This document shows positions 13,839 to 22,467 of a DNA stretch of 22,927 nt, piece by piece. The notes below the pieces were generated by a model. That model made no database searches, was not told where the DNA came from, and was given only the letters and a program-made list of their open reading frames with translations. Origin of the DNA: Humisphaera sp. GTDB lineage: Bacteria > Planctomycetota > Phycisphaerae > Tepidisphaerales > Tepidisphaeraceae. The number at the start of each line of letters is the position of its first letter. Positions within the stretch are counted from its first letter, which is position 1. Made by a program: the position numbers and the translations under genes. The DNA lies in the NCBI GenBank assembly GCA_025351525.1, contig JANXVV010000551.1, positions 1-22,927 on the forward strand, in the 5' to 3' direction.

Positions 13839-15509
13839 ATGAAGATGCAGCTCAGCGTTTTGCTGTTGTTGGCCACGACTTTTGGAACGATTGCCTTTGC
13901 CGAGTCCGCGCCGTCGGTCAAGCCGAATATCTTATTCATCGTCGCCGACGACATGGGGTTCTCCGACCTGAGCTGCTACGGCAGCGAGATTCAAACCCCC
14001 AGCCTCGACCGTATGGCCGCCGGCGGGTTGCGGTTCTCGCAGTTTTACAATACGACGCGCTGCTGGCCTTCCAGGTGCTGCATTCTGACGGGCTATTACG
14101 CTCAATCGGTGCGGCGGGATGCCATTACAGGCATACCAGAGGTAAATATCGCGGGGGGCAGCGGCGGCGTGCGCCCGCGATGGGCGCAGTTGCTCCCGGA
14201 GTATTTGAAACCGCTTGGATATCACTCTTACCACTCGGGCAAGTGGCACGTGGACGGGAAACCGCTGGACAACGGGTTTGAACATTCCTACATGTCGGCC
14301 AACGGCGAGGGCTATTTCTCCGCGAAGGGCCATGGCGAAGACGGTGCGAGGCTGCCAGTGGGCAAGGTCGACGGCAGCTACTACTCGACCACGGCGATCG
14401 CCGACTACGCCATCAAATACCTCAAAGAACACTCTCAAAAGCACGCCTCGGAGCCGTTTTTTCAGTACCTGGCATTTCACAGTCCTCACTTCCCGATTCA
14501 GGCACCACCCGAAGACATCGCGCTTTACAAAGATCGTTACAAGACGGGCTGGGACGCGCTTCGCATCGAGCGTTTGGAGCGCATGAAAAAGCTGGGGATC
14601 GTCAATTGCGATCTTCCACCGTTGGACCGGAATATTATCCCGCACTGGAACCTGCCGGAATCGGAACTGAAGAAGAGGATCGGCCCAGACGAAGTTGGCT
14701 ACGCGGTTCCATGGGACACCCTGACGCCCGGTCAGAAGGAATTTCAATCCGCCAAGATGTCGGTTCACGCTGCGATGGTGCATCGGATGGATACCGAAAT
14801 AGGTCGGGTGCTGGATCAACTCAAGGCGATGGGAGCCATCGACAACACGATCATCTGCTTCTTGTCCGACAACGGCGCCTCGGCCGAGCAGATTATCCGC
14901 GGTCTTGGCGAAGATCCTTCGGCACCGATCGGTTCGGCGATAAGCTATCTGGGCATCGGACCGGCTTGGTCTAGTGCGGCGAACACTCCGTTCCGGCTTC
15001 ATAAGTCCTGGAATCATGAGGGAGGCATTTCGACGCCTCTGATCGTACACTGGCCTGCCGGCATCCGGGCCCGTGGTGAGTGGCGAACCAACGTAGGCCA
15101 TCTGATCGATCTCGTGCCGACCATCCTGGACATTGTCGGCGGCGAACAGCCAGCCACGGTGGCCAGCTTGCCGGTCCCGCCGCTGCCGGGCAAAAGCCTG
15201 GTTCCCGTCTTCACGCGGGACGGGTCGGTGACACACGAATTCTTGTGGTGGTGTCACGATGGCAACCGGGCAATCCGCATCGGAGACTGGAAGATCGTTG
15301 CCGATCACAAAGGCCCCCTCGAATTGTACGACTTGAGCACCGATCGCTCCGAAACGCAAAATCTGGCTTCAAAATATCCTGAGAAGGTTCAGGAAATGGA
15401 AAAGGTCTGGCTGCAGCACGCGCAGGAGTTTCGTGCGCTGTCCGAGCAAGACCCATCGCCCGATGGTAAGAAGAGGGCCGGGCGTGTAGATAGGAACGAC
15501 CCGGAATGA
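13839..15509 (+). CDS. Secreted arylsulfatase-like sulfatase E
   Basis: A 556-residue secreted type I sulfatase. The start is ATG 13839 with AGGA 5 nt upstream; the frame is open further upstream, but that overlaps the promoter. A signal peptide (MKMQLSVLLLLATTFGTIAFA) precedes KPNILFIVADDMGFSDLSCY (D37, D38). The formylglycine motif is C75 in CWPSR, with SGKWH and FLSDNGAS later. WNHEGGISTPLIVHWPAG and GDWKIVADHKGPLELYDL complete the fold. It closely resembles sulfatase H in layout, including a long insert with ERLERMKKLGIV, and both resemble the common bacterial arylsulfatase group (SulfAtlas S1_4-like, from memory). It is the first gene of the plus-strand run. By family it hydrolyses sulfate esters; the natural substrate is unknown. 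Confidence 0.93.
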   Translation: MKMQLSVLLLLATTFGTIAFAESAPSVKPNILFIVADDMGFSDLSCYGSEIQTPSLDRMAAGGLRFSQFYNTTRCWPSRCCILTGYYAQSVRRDAITGIPEVNIAGGSGGVRPRWAQLLPEYLKPLGYHSYHSGKWHVDGKPLDNGFEHSYMSANGEGYFSAKGHGEDGARLPVGKVDGSYYSTTAIADYAIKYLKEHSQKHASEPFFQYLAFHSPHFPIQAPPEDIALYKDRYKTGWDALRIERLERMKKLGIVNCDLPPLDRNIIPHWNLPESELKKRIGPDEVGYAVPWDTLTPGQKEFQSAKMSVHAAMVHRMDTEIGRVLDQLKAMGAIDNTIICFLSDNGASAEQIIRGLGEDPSAPIGSAISYLGIGPAWSSAANTPFRLHKSWNHEGGISTPLIVHWPAGIRARGEWRTNVGHLIDLVPTILDIVGGEQPATVASLPVPPLPGKSLVPVFTRDGSVTHEFLWWCHDGNRAIRIGDWKIVADHKGPLELYDLSTDRSETQNLASKYPEKVQEMEKVWLQHAQEFRALSEQDPSPDGKKRAGRVDRNDPE

Positions 15510-15650
15510 GGCTGACATAATGGATGCGTATCCCAGTGGAGATGCGGCTCCTGACGGCCGATGCAACTACCGTCACGTCGGCGGCGTTGCGACTGTCGCC
15601 GCAGCAGCGGCGCGGCGTTGATCTGATGATCTCTGCGTTAAGGCCCGAAA

Positions 15651-17144
15651 ATGAAAGCATCGATTTGGTCTCTGCTGTGCTTCCTCGTCTTCCCGGCGCT
15701 AGCGGCGCAACGCGACAGGCCCAATGTTGTCTTCATTCTCGCGGACGATTTGGGTGTCAACGATTTGTCGCTTTACGGGAGTCGGTTTGACGAAACGCCG
15801 AATATCGATGCTTTGGCCAAACACGGCATGCGGTTCGATCAGGCCTACTCTGCTGCTCCAATCTGCTCTCCAACTCGCGCCAGCATCATGACCGGGCTGT
15901 ACCCGGCACGCCTCGGAATTACCGAGCCCGATTGTCACCTGCCTAAGGTGGTGCTCGAGAAACATCTGAATCCCACGTCCCCGGTGGGTCAAAAGGCACT
16001 CACGGCCGAGAGCCTCACGCGCCTCAAGACCAGCTACTACACGCTGGCCAAGGCATTCAAGGACGACGGGTACGCGACGGCACACTTTGGAAAATGGCAT
16101 CTGGGCCCCGAGCCCTACAGTCCGCTCCAACAGGGCTTCGACTCCGATATTCCGCACACCTCCGCCCCCAGCCCGCTGGGTAACGGGTTTTTCTATCCCT
16201 TTCACGTCTGGAAGGGCCATGGTAAACCGGGTGACAACCTCGAAGATGACCTGTGCGATGAGGCCGTGAAGTTCATCGAGCAGAACAAGGACAAGCGATT
16301 CTTTCTGAATTACTGGGCTTTTGAAGTTCACTCGCCCTGGCAGGCCAAACAAAAGCAGATCGACAAGTATCGCGCCAAGATGGACCCCAAGTCGTTGCAA
16401 CGCAATCCGGTTTATGCGGGCATGGTGGAAACTTTGGACGAGGCGGTCGGCAGGCTGGTCGCGGCGTTGGATCGGGCAGGCGTACTCGACAACACGGTCA
16501 TCGTGTTCTGCTCCGACAACGGCCCGTATTTCATTCCCAACGCGCAGTTCATGCCCGCCGAGTTTGCCAAGGTGCCCGTAACCAGCGCTCAGCCTCTTCG
16601 CGCAGGCAAAGGCACGATTTACGAGGCGGGCACGCGCGTCCCCCTGATCGTCATCTGGCCGGGTCGCGTAAAGCCGGGTGCGCAGACCAGTGCGCTCGCA
16701 CAGAGCACTGACCTGTTCCCGACCTTCGCCGATATGCTGGGTTGGAAGCTCCCAGCGGATGTTCATTTTGACGGCGTGAGCCTTCGTCCGGTCCTGGAAC
16801 GAAACGAAAAGGTCCGTGACGAAATCTTCTGTCACTTCCCACACCCCGAAGCTCACGACGAATACGAAATGATGCCCGCGATCACCCCGGCCACGCCCGC
16901 GAGCTCTGTTCGACAAGGCGATTGGAAGCTGATCCGCTTCTATTGCGACAACCCCGATCAGAGCGAGCGTTACGAGCTCTACAACCTTGTGGATGATCCC
17001 GGCGAGCGGCATGACCTGGCCGCTGCCCAGCCCGATCAAGTAAAACAGCTTGCCAGCCGGCTGGACGCGTTCCTGAAGGAGACCGAGGCGGTAGTGCCGC
17101 GGCCGAACCCCGCATACAACCCAAATCCCGGCAACCGAAAGTGA
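15651..17144 (+). CDS. Secreted sulfatase F (paralog of D)
   Basis: A 497-residue secreted type I sulfatase, ATG 15651 with AAGG 7 nt upstream. A signal peptide (MKASIWSLLCFLVFPALAAQ) precedes RPNVVFILADDLGVNDLSLY (D32, D33). The formylglycine motif is C72 in CSPTR. GKWHLGPEPYSPLQQGFDSD, NTVIVFCSDNGPYFIP and QGDWKLIRFYCDN are recognisable. Sequence and order of motifs follow sulfatase D closely, down to PRPNPAYNPN at the end, where F stops and D goes on into its extra domain. F therefore shows the ancestral single-domain form, or lost the domain. It lies 141 nt after sulfatase E in the same direction. Shared specificity with D is likely but inferred. Confidence 0.94.
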   Translation: MKASIWSLLCFLVFPALAAQRDRPNVVFILADDLGVNDLSLYGSRFDETPNIDALAKHGMRFDQAYSAAPICSPTRASIMTGLYPARLGITEPDCHLPKVVLEKHLNPTSPVGQKALTAESLTRLKTSYYTLAKAFKDDGYATAHFGKWHLGPEPYSPLQQGFDSDIPHTSAPSPLGNGFFYPFHVWKGHGKPGDNLEDDLCDEAVKFIEQNKDKRFFLNYWAFEVHSPWQAKQKQIDKYRAKMDPKSLQRNPVYAGMVETLDEAVGRLVAALDRAGVLDNTVIVFCSDNGPYFIPNAQFMPAEFAKVPVTSAQPLRAGKGTIYEAGTRVPLIVIWPGRVKPGAQTSALAQSTDLFPTFADMLGWKLPADVHFDGVSLRPVLERNEKVRDEIFCHFPHPEAHDEYEMMPAITPATPASSVRQGDWKLIRFYCDNPDQSERYELYNLVDDPGERHDLAAAQPDQVKQLASRLDAFLKETEAVVPRPNPAYNPNPGNRK

Positions 17145-17296
17145 TACGTGGGGCTAGGCGTAATGATGCGAGATTTGAGCGATGAATCCGCGAAGCCCGC
17201 ACGGACATCGACACCAATGTGTTCCGTTGCACATAGGTCGGCAGCAAGCATCAAAGCAGGCGTGAATCAAATCCTCGCTTTGAGAAGGTTGGAAAC

Positions 17297-18646
17297 ATGA
17301 AATGCCTTGTCTTACTCATCCTGTGCGGCGTCGTCCGGGCAGATCTTGTCCGGGCAGCGGTTCCGAGCACTCGCCCTAATGTCCTCTTCATCCTCACCGA
17401 CGACATGGGCTGGGGCGACCTTGGGTGTTACGGCAACAAGGAAATGGCCACGCCCAACATCGACCGGTTGGCAAAGGAGGGAACTCGGTTCACGCAGTTC
17501 TACGTGGCTTCGCCGATTTGCTCGCCATCGCGCGTCGCCTATATGACCGGCAACTTTCCCGCGAAGTGGAAGATCAACGACTACCTGCACAACCGAGCCG
17601 GGAACGCGGCCCATGAGTGCGCCAACTGGCTCGACCCCACAGCGCCCACGCTCGCACGAATGCTGCACGATGCCGGTTATGCCACCGCTCATTTCGGTAA
17701 ATGGCACATGGGCGGTGGTCGCGATGTTCAGGATGCGCCATGGCCCGGAGAATATGGCTTCGATGAGCATCATGTGAATGTTGAAGGGTGCGGGCCGCGC
17801 ATCAATACGTTTGGTTCTGCAAAGCCGGAGCCGGTCGAAGACAAGATGCTGGCCCGGTATGAGTTCACCGGCTTCTGGGCCGACAAGAGTATGGACTTTA
17901 TCCGCCGGCACCGGGACAAGCCGTTCTACGTGGAGTTCTGGCCGCAGGACGTTCACACGCCGCATGTGCCGGATCCGGAAGAGTTGCCGTTCGTGGCCAA
18001 CACACCGCAGCCGCATCAGAAATTCAACGCAGTATTGCGACGATACGATCGCGAGATCGGTCGCGTGCTGGACTTCCTTAAAACCGAGGGGCTCGAGAAG
18101 AACACGATCGTCGTTTTTGCGAGCGACAACGGTCCGGAGCCCTCCTTTCACGGCCAGCGCGCCGGGGGGTTGCGCGGCATGAAGTGGAGTCTCTACGAAG
18201 GCGGCATTCGCGAGCCATTGCTGGTGCGATGGCCGGGACAAATCCCAGCGGGAAAAACCGACGCTTCCACCATCCTGGGATCGGTCGATTACGCCCCGAC
18301 CGTCTGCGGTCTGCTCGGCATTACACTCTCGAAAGAGGTGCAGTTTGACGGGATGGATGCCAGCGCCGCTTGGCGCGGCACGCCGCAAAATCGATCGCAT
18401 CCGCTCCTGTGGGAATATGGCCGCAAGGCCGATTACATGTACCCCAGGGAGCCCGGTTCCCGAAGTCCAAACCTGGCCATTCGCGACGGCAAGTGGAAGC
18501 TGCTCATCAACGCCGACGGCACCGGTGTGGAACTGTACGATCTTGAAATGGACCCCAACGAGTCCGTCAACCTGGCGGAAAAGCAACCGGAGCAGGTCGC
18601 GCGGCTGAGCGCTGCGATCCTCGCCTGGCGAAAATCGCTGCCATGA
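17297..18646 (+). CDS. Secreted sulfatase G
   Basis: A 449-residue secreted type I sulfatase, the shortest intact one here. ATG 17297 has GAAGG 8 nt upstream. The signal peptide (MKCLVLLILCGVVRADLVRA) precedes RPNVLFILTDDMGWGDLGCY (D35, D36). The formylglycine motif is C75 in CSPSR, followed by FGKWHMGGGRD and VVFASDNGPEPSFHG. GMKWSLYEGGIREPLLVRWP and RDGKWKLLINADGTGVELYD end the domain. It is not a near paralog of the other six, so it may act on a different linkage. It lies 152 nt after F. The next gene, for a zinc-ribbon membrane protein, starts 39 nt later and may be cotranscribed. Confidence 0.93.
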   Translation: MKCLVLLILCGVVRADLVRAAVPSTRPNVLFILTDDMGWGDLGCYGNKEMATPNIDRLAKEGTRFTQFYVASPICSPSRVAYMTGNFPAKWKINDYLHNRAGNAAHECANWLDPTAPTLARMLHDAGYATAHFGKWHMGGGRDVQDAPWPGEYGFDEHHVNVEGCGPRINTFGSAKPEPVEDKMLARYEFTGFWADKSMDFIRRHRDKPFYVEFWPQDVHTPHVPDPEELPFVANTPQPHQKFNAVLRRYDREIGRVLDFLKTEGLEKNTIVVFASDNGPEPSFHGQRAGGLRGMKWSLYEGGIREPLLVRWPGQIPAGKTDASTILGSVDYAPTVCGLLGITLSKEVQFDGMDASAAWRGTPQNRSHPLLWEYGRKADYMYPREPGSRSPNLAIRDGKWKLLINADGTGVELYDLEMDPNESVNLAEKQPEQVARLSAAILAWRKSLP

Positions 18647-18685
18647 TACACGGTTGGATGCCGCCTCGCTTTCGCGAAAGGGACC

Positions 18686-19066
18686 TTGACCGAAGCTTCA
18701 CCCCATATCACGCCCGCCACCCGCATTCTTCGAATCGGCCGGTATCTCAGCATTTCCGGCATCCTCGTCTGGGTGCTGGCGATGGTGCTTCTCTGGTCGC
18801 GTGCCTGGGCACGGCTTCTGCCGGACTGGGGCAACGGTGCTTGGAAAAAGGATGCATCTTCCTTTCACCGCACCCTCGCGTTCGCGGCCATCGGGCTGAT
18901 GCTCGTTAGCTCCGCGCTTTTCACGATCGGCACGCATCTGGCCCGCCGTCACCTACGACTGGTCGGTCAACTAAAACAAGGCCTCTGCCTTCAATGTGGG
19001 TATGACCTGCGGGCGAGCAGCGGGCGATGCCCCGAGTGCGGAAGAGAGACGCCGACCTCGTCGTAA
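18686..19066 (+). CDS. Small membrane protein with CxxCGYDLR zinc ribbon (2)
   Basis: A 126-residue protein of the same architecture as the one at 10840-11160. Two membrane helices (about residues 21-38, ISGILVWVLAMVLLW, and 64-83, LAFAAIGLMLVSSALFTIG) precede a zinc ribbon, CLQCGYDLRA with RCPECG (C101, C104, C115, C118). The likely start is TTG 18686, with AAAGGG only 3 nt before it, so the exact start is uncertain. It is 39 nt downstream of sulfatase G on the same strand. I know no function for this family; the motif is common in planctomycetes. Confidence 0.75.
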   Translation: MTEASPHITPATRILRIGRYLSISGILVWVLAMVLLWSRAWARLLPDWGNGAWKKDASSFHRTLAFAAIGLMLVSSALFTIGTHLARRHLRLVGQLKQGLCLQCGYDLRASSGRCPECGRETPTSS

Positions 19067-19275
19067 GCCCGATTCGAAGGAAGCTGAACAGAGTGACGAC
19101 ACCCTATAGGTAAAGCGGGATGATCCCATCTCCGGGACGGGTCCAATACTATTCAACACGCTTTTTTAGGGCCGTCCACGCGAGCGCGCCGCCGGCAAAT
19201 TCAGTGTTGATTCCATCTGACCGAACGTAAGGGGCCATCACGCGATTCATATTGAATGGCGGCCTCTTCTCCTAA
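19067..19275. other. Intergenic region, nothing recognised
   Basis: About 210 nt after the second zinc-ribbon gene. It holds a short palindrome (GGGAT-G-ATCCC, near 19117-19127) and a T-rich run (CTTTTTTAGGG) but no convincing hairpin terminator, promoter or open frame. The A/T content is higher than in the flanking genes. Confidence 0.4.
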
Positions 19276-19286
19276 TTCTGTTATCA

Positions 19287-19337
19287 AACGCGAGCAGACG
19301 CAACCACATCAAATGTAACGCAAGCAGACGCAATCAC
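19287..19337 (+). repeat. Two 21-bp direct repeats with 30-nt period
   Basis: Copies at 19287-19307 and 19317-19337 match at 19 of 21 bases (AACGC-R-AGCAGACGCAA-Y-CAC). The period of 30 nt keeps the frame, and in the frame that continues downstream it encodes RADATTSNV then QADAITQ. They may be the remains of a repeat array at the start of a truncated gene, or direct repeats left by a rearrangement. Confidence 0.55.
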
Positions 19338-19530
19338 TCAGAAGGCTTTTTGGGACCGACACGCCGGACGATGGGAAATCGTCACGATTGGGGAGGACGA
19401 CGAGCAGCGCCTGACCCTCGATGCCTCCGATGCGGGACTATCCAACGTCAAGTATGCGGTCACGACGGGGCCGCCACTCAGAGATGAACAGATAACCAAG
19501 TCTGAGCGGAGCGCGGAGTGGAGGAATGCG

Positions 19531-19839
19531 ATGAATCGCAAGGGATATCAGAAGGTGGACGGAAAGTGGTGCAAAACGATAGACTTTACAGACCTAATAA
19601 CCTCTACTGGAGGTATCGGCGCGGGCATCCGCGTGAAGTCCCCGGATAGCGCGGTATTGGATTTGGGCAGCGGTGCGGAGGGATCATTTGGCGTCTACGA
19701 TTTGGAATTTGTAGCGGACAAGATCACCGGAAAAACCATGATCGAGGAGCCCAAGCAAGAGTTCTCTGTTTCCGGCACGGTGACTCGGTCCACCTCGGCG
19801 GGTGCATCGAAAGATGTCTCGCCGCCCGCCAAGGGTTAG
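19531..19839 (+). CDS. Hypothetical protein, ends at an in-frame amber codon
   Basis: A 102-residue frame from ATG 19531, with a strong GGAGG (19520-19524) 6 nt upstream. The same frame is open further back, from 19276, without any usable start codon. That upstream stretch also reads like protein (AFWDRHAGRWEIVTIGEDDE), so the ATG may be internal to a gene that has lost its 5' end. The visible part includes FTDLITSTGGIGAGIRVKSP and GSFGVYDLEFVADKITG, which suggests beta-rich structure. No family is recognised. After TAG 19837-19839 the same frame stays open to 20160. It may be a decaying accessory gene. Confidence 0.4.
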   Translation: MNRKGYQKVDGKWCKTIDFTDLITSTGGIGAGIRVKSPDSAVLDLGSGAEGSFGVYDLEFVADKITGKTMIEEPKQEFSVSGTVTRSTSAGASKDVSPPAKG

Positions 19840-19860
19840 ACGGTCGCCCAGTACGAAGCG

Positions 19861-20160
19861 ATGGAGGTTCCAGAGTTGGCTCGATACATCAATGGGCATT
19901 TTATGAGGGACCAGAAACAGGAAGTTATGGTTCACTGGAGTAATTCGTTCCACAACCTCTTAGCGGGCGATGCAGCGGATGCGATGGGATTGTCGGTTAC
20001 AAGGCAAAGTTGGAAAAACTCAGGGATGTTGCGGAAGTCCACCGGTGAGTGCCAAAAGGCGTTGAAGGTGCTGTACGTCAAGATTGGGGGGACGGCGGAG
20101 AACGCTGAAGAACTTGCGGCCCCGGCGGCAGCGAGCGGTCCCGCGGATTCCACTAAATAA
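19861..20160 (+). CDS. Hypothetical protein, in frame after the amber codon
   Basis: A 99-residue frame from ATG 19861, in the same frame as the preceding hypothetical protein and only 21 nt after its TAG. No ribosome site precedes it. The codons between (TVAQYEA) are open, so the two pieces most likely form one broken gene. The translation (MEVPELARYINGHFMRDQKQ, later WSNSFHNLLAGDAADAMG and QKALKVLYVKIGG) looks alpha-helical and ends in an Ala/Pro-rich tail. I recognise no family. It is more likely the 3' half of a pseudogene than a separate gene. Confidence 0.35.
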   Translation: MEVPELARYINGHFMRDQKQEVMVHWSNSFHNLLAGDAADAMGLSVTRQSWKNSGMLRKSTGECQKALKVLYVKIGGTAENAEELAAPAAASGPADSTK

Positions 20161-20542
20161 CGGCCCGTTGCTAGGCGCTGGGAAATCAAAGAAGACGCGA
20201 ATCTTTGTTAACGACACGGCATTGGTGAGTTACGGTCATCACGATGCAAAGGCAGAGTCCCCGCGGCCGCCCGAGAGTGCGGCCCATTAAAGGTTCACGT
20301 CCCCTTTGATTGGTCAACCAGACACTAAGGCAACGAGCGATAGGATCCGGCGGAGGGGTTGCAGTCGACCGAGGGCAGCATGTCTGGTCCGTGTCGTCGT
20401 CGCGGTGTCTCCCCCGGAGTCCCCTGGAACAGCCCCACCGCCAGAATCGTGCCGCGGCCGCCCTCGGCGTTAGCTATTCGGCGAGGAATTCTATCCGATT
20501 GGGTATCGCCCGAAGGTGAAGCGGGTGTTAATCTGGCGGCCC
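20161..20542. other. Intergenic region upstream of sulfatase H
   Basis: About 380 nt in which I see no convincing gene, promoter pair or hairpin. Short open frames here (for example 20310-20519 and 20359-20610) are rich in Arg, Ser and Pro and resemble nothing known. The promoter of sulfatase H should lie here but could not be placed. Confidence 0.4.
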
Positions 20543-22342
20543 ATGATCAGGAACCTTCTGCTTATCTTCACGATGACCTCGATGCTGTCCGAGCAAGCAT
20601 TGGCAACTGAACACCCCGCCGCTGCTGCCAAGCCGAATATCCTGATCATCTTGGCCGATGACGTCGGGTTTTCGGATCTAGGGTGCTTCGGGGGTGAAAT
20701 CCGTACGCCCAACATCGATGGGCTGGCCGCCAAGGGACTGCGTTTCACCCAGTTCTATAATTGCGCCCGATGTTGCCCGTCGCGCGCATCCCTTCTCACG
20801 GGACTGTACCCGCATCAGGCGGGGGTGGGGTTGATGACTTCCGATAAGGAAGCCAGGTTTCCCGGAGCCGGCGATCAAGGGGACAAGTTTCCAGGCTACC
20901 GTGGATCGCTGAATGCAAACTGCGTAACCCTTGCCCAGGTGGTTAAGACCGCAGGCTATAGAACTGGCGCGGTAGGGAAGTGGCACGTTGGCGATCGCGA
21001 ACTGCCGACGGCGCGAGGTTTTGACGACTTCGATGGTTTTGTGAGCGGGTATGCCGTCGACTCGTGGCAGCCGCGCATGATGACCCGACTGCCCGAGGGC
21101 AAGCCGCAGCACACCTATAAGAACGGGGAGTTCTTCGCCACTGACGCCATGACCGATCACGCTTTGGATTTCATGGCCCAGATGCATGAAGGCGGCACAC
21201 CGTGGCTTCTCTACGTCGCCTACCAAGCCGCGCACTTTCCCGTTCAGTCGAAGCATGAGGACATGGCGGGCTATGCCGAGGTCTATGCGCAAGGGTGGGA
21301 CAAGATTCGCGAACAGCGGCTGGAGCGCCAGAAAAAAATGGGCCTGGTGCCGCAGGCAACGGTATTGACACCTCGCAGCCGGTTACCTCATCCCGATGCC
21401 GCCACGCGCATCGGCTCAATCACTGTGGATCGGAACAACCCTGCATGGGATTCACTGCCCGCCGACCGCCGCGCCGATCTGGCACAACGCATGGCCGTTT
21501 ATGCCGGAATGATTACGGGTATGGATCGCAACATCGGGCGATTGCTGGACGATCTGCGAGCGAGCGGCGAGTTCGACAAGACGCTGATCGTCTTTCTCAG
21601 CGATAACGGCGCCTGCGCCGAGTGGGAACCGTTTGGATTTGAGATGAATCCGCCGCGCAGTGGACCACCGGGCCACGGCATTAATGCGGGAACCCAGGCA
21701 CTGCCGAATAAACTCTACAAGGGGCCTGAACTAGCGAACATGGGCGGCCCCGGCTCGCTTTTCAGTTACGGGAGTGCCTGGGCTAACGCAAGCAATACGC
21801 CATGGCGATTATACAAGCACTATGATCATGAGGGCGGGATTGCAACGCCTTCTGTTGTGTCATGGCCAGCCATCACTGGAGCAGGGGGAGACGGCAAAAT
21901 GGTCGGTGCGCCATGCCACCTGATCGACATCATGGCAACCTGCGTCGACGTGAGCGGTGCCAAATACCCAGATGCCCTTGCAGGTCGGCAGATTGAGCCG
22001 GCCGAAGGGGTGTCGCTTCTACCACTCCTAAAGGATCCCTCGAAAACCGCAATTCCCGGTCTCCCGCGCCTTTTGTTCTGGGAGCATGAGGGAAATGCAG
22101 CGGTTCGTTCGGGCGACTGGAAGCTGGTGCGAATCGCACGACGTGGACCTTGGGAACTTTACGATATGGCATCTGACCGAACGGAACTGCACGATCTCGC
22201 GGGCGCACACGCCGATTTGGTGGCCGACCTTGCTGCGAAGTGGGAAGCCTGGGCGGAGCGCACGCACGTCAAGCCATATCCGGGTAGCGCGGCAAGCGAA
22301 GGACCGAAGAAGACCCTCAAGAATGCAGGCCTGGAAGACTGA
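20543..22342 (+). CDS. Secreted arylsulfatase-like sulfatase H
   Basis: A 599-residue secreted type I sulfatase. ATG 20543 gives a clean signal peptide (MIRNLLLIFTMTSMLSEQALA) but a weak ribosome site. GTG 20525, with AAGG 8 nt upstream, and GTG 20516 are alternatives. KPNILIILADDVGFSDLGCF carries D39 and D40. The formylglycine motif is C77 in CCPSR, followed by LLTGLYPHQAGVG, as in well-studied bacterial arylsulfatases. VGKWHVGD, VFLSDNGACAEW and SGDWKLVRIARRGPWELYDM are present. It resembles sulfatase E most, including an insert with EQRLERQKKMGLV and the NTPWRLYKHYDHEGGIATP segment. It stands alone on the plus strand, about 1.5 kb after the zinc-ribbon gene. By family it cleaves sulfate esters outside the cytoplasm. 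Confidence 0.93.
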   Translation: MIRNLLLIFTMTSMLSEQALATEHPAAAAKPNILIILADDVGFSDLGCFGGEIRTPNIDGLAAKGLRFTQFYNCARCCPSRASLLTGLYPHQAGVGLMTSDKEARFPGAGDQGDKFPGYRGSLNANCVTLAQVVKTAGYRTGAVGKWHVGDRELPTARGFDDFDGFVSGYAVDSWQPRMMTRLPEGKPQHTYKNGEFFATDAMTDHALDFMAQMHEGGTPWLLYVAYQAAHFPVQSKHEDMAGYAEVYAQGWDKIREQRLERQKKMGLVPQATVLTPRSRLPHPDAATRIGSITVDRNNPAWDSLPADRRADLAQRMAVYAGMITGMDRNIGRLLDDLRASGEFDKTLIVFLSDNGACAEWEPFGFEMNPPRSGPPGHGINAGTQALPNKLYKGPELANMGGPGSLFSYGSAWANASNTPWRLYKHYDHEGGIATPSVVSWPAITGAGGDGKMVGAPCHLIDIMATCVDVSGAKYPDALAGRQIEPAEGVSLLPLLKDPSKTAIPGLPRLLFWEHEGNAAVRSGDWKLVRIARRGPWELYDMASDRTELHDLAGAHADLVADLAAKWEAWAERTHVKPYPGSAASEGPKKTLKNAGLED

Positions 22343-22467
22343 TCATTGTTATTCCCGGTCCGGCGGCGCGGCCCTGGTCTTGGCCTCACTCTTCCGGGGC
22401 CCACCGGGCGCGGGAAAGACCTGCGACTGATCTTCCCCACGAAAAACGGGCGCGCCCAAGCCCGGTG

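Noticed and set aside
13932..18586. Long minus-strand frames opposite sulfatases E, F and G
   Set aside because: Antisense shadows created by codon bias; the plus-strand proteins carry all sulfatase motifs.
19117..19127. GGGAT-G-ATCCC palindrome as terminator or operator
   Set aside because: Only five base pairs, without a T run or a nearby promoter.
20310..20610. Short plus-strand frames before sulfatase H
   Set aside because: Overlap each other in different frames, low-complexity Arg/Ser/Pro translations, no ribosome site.
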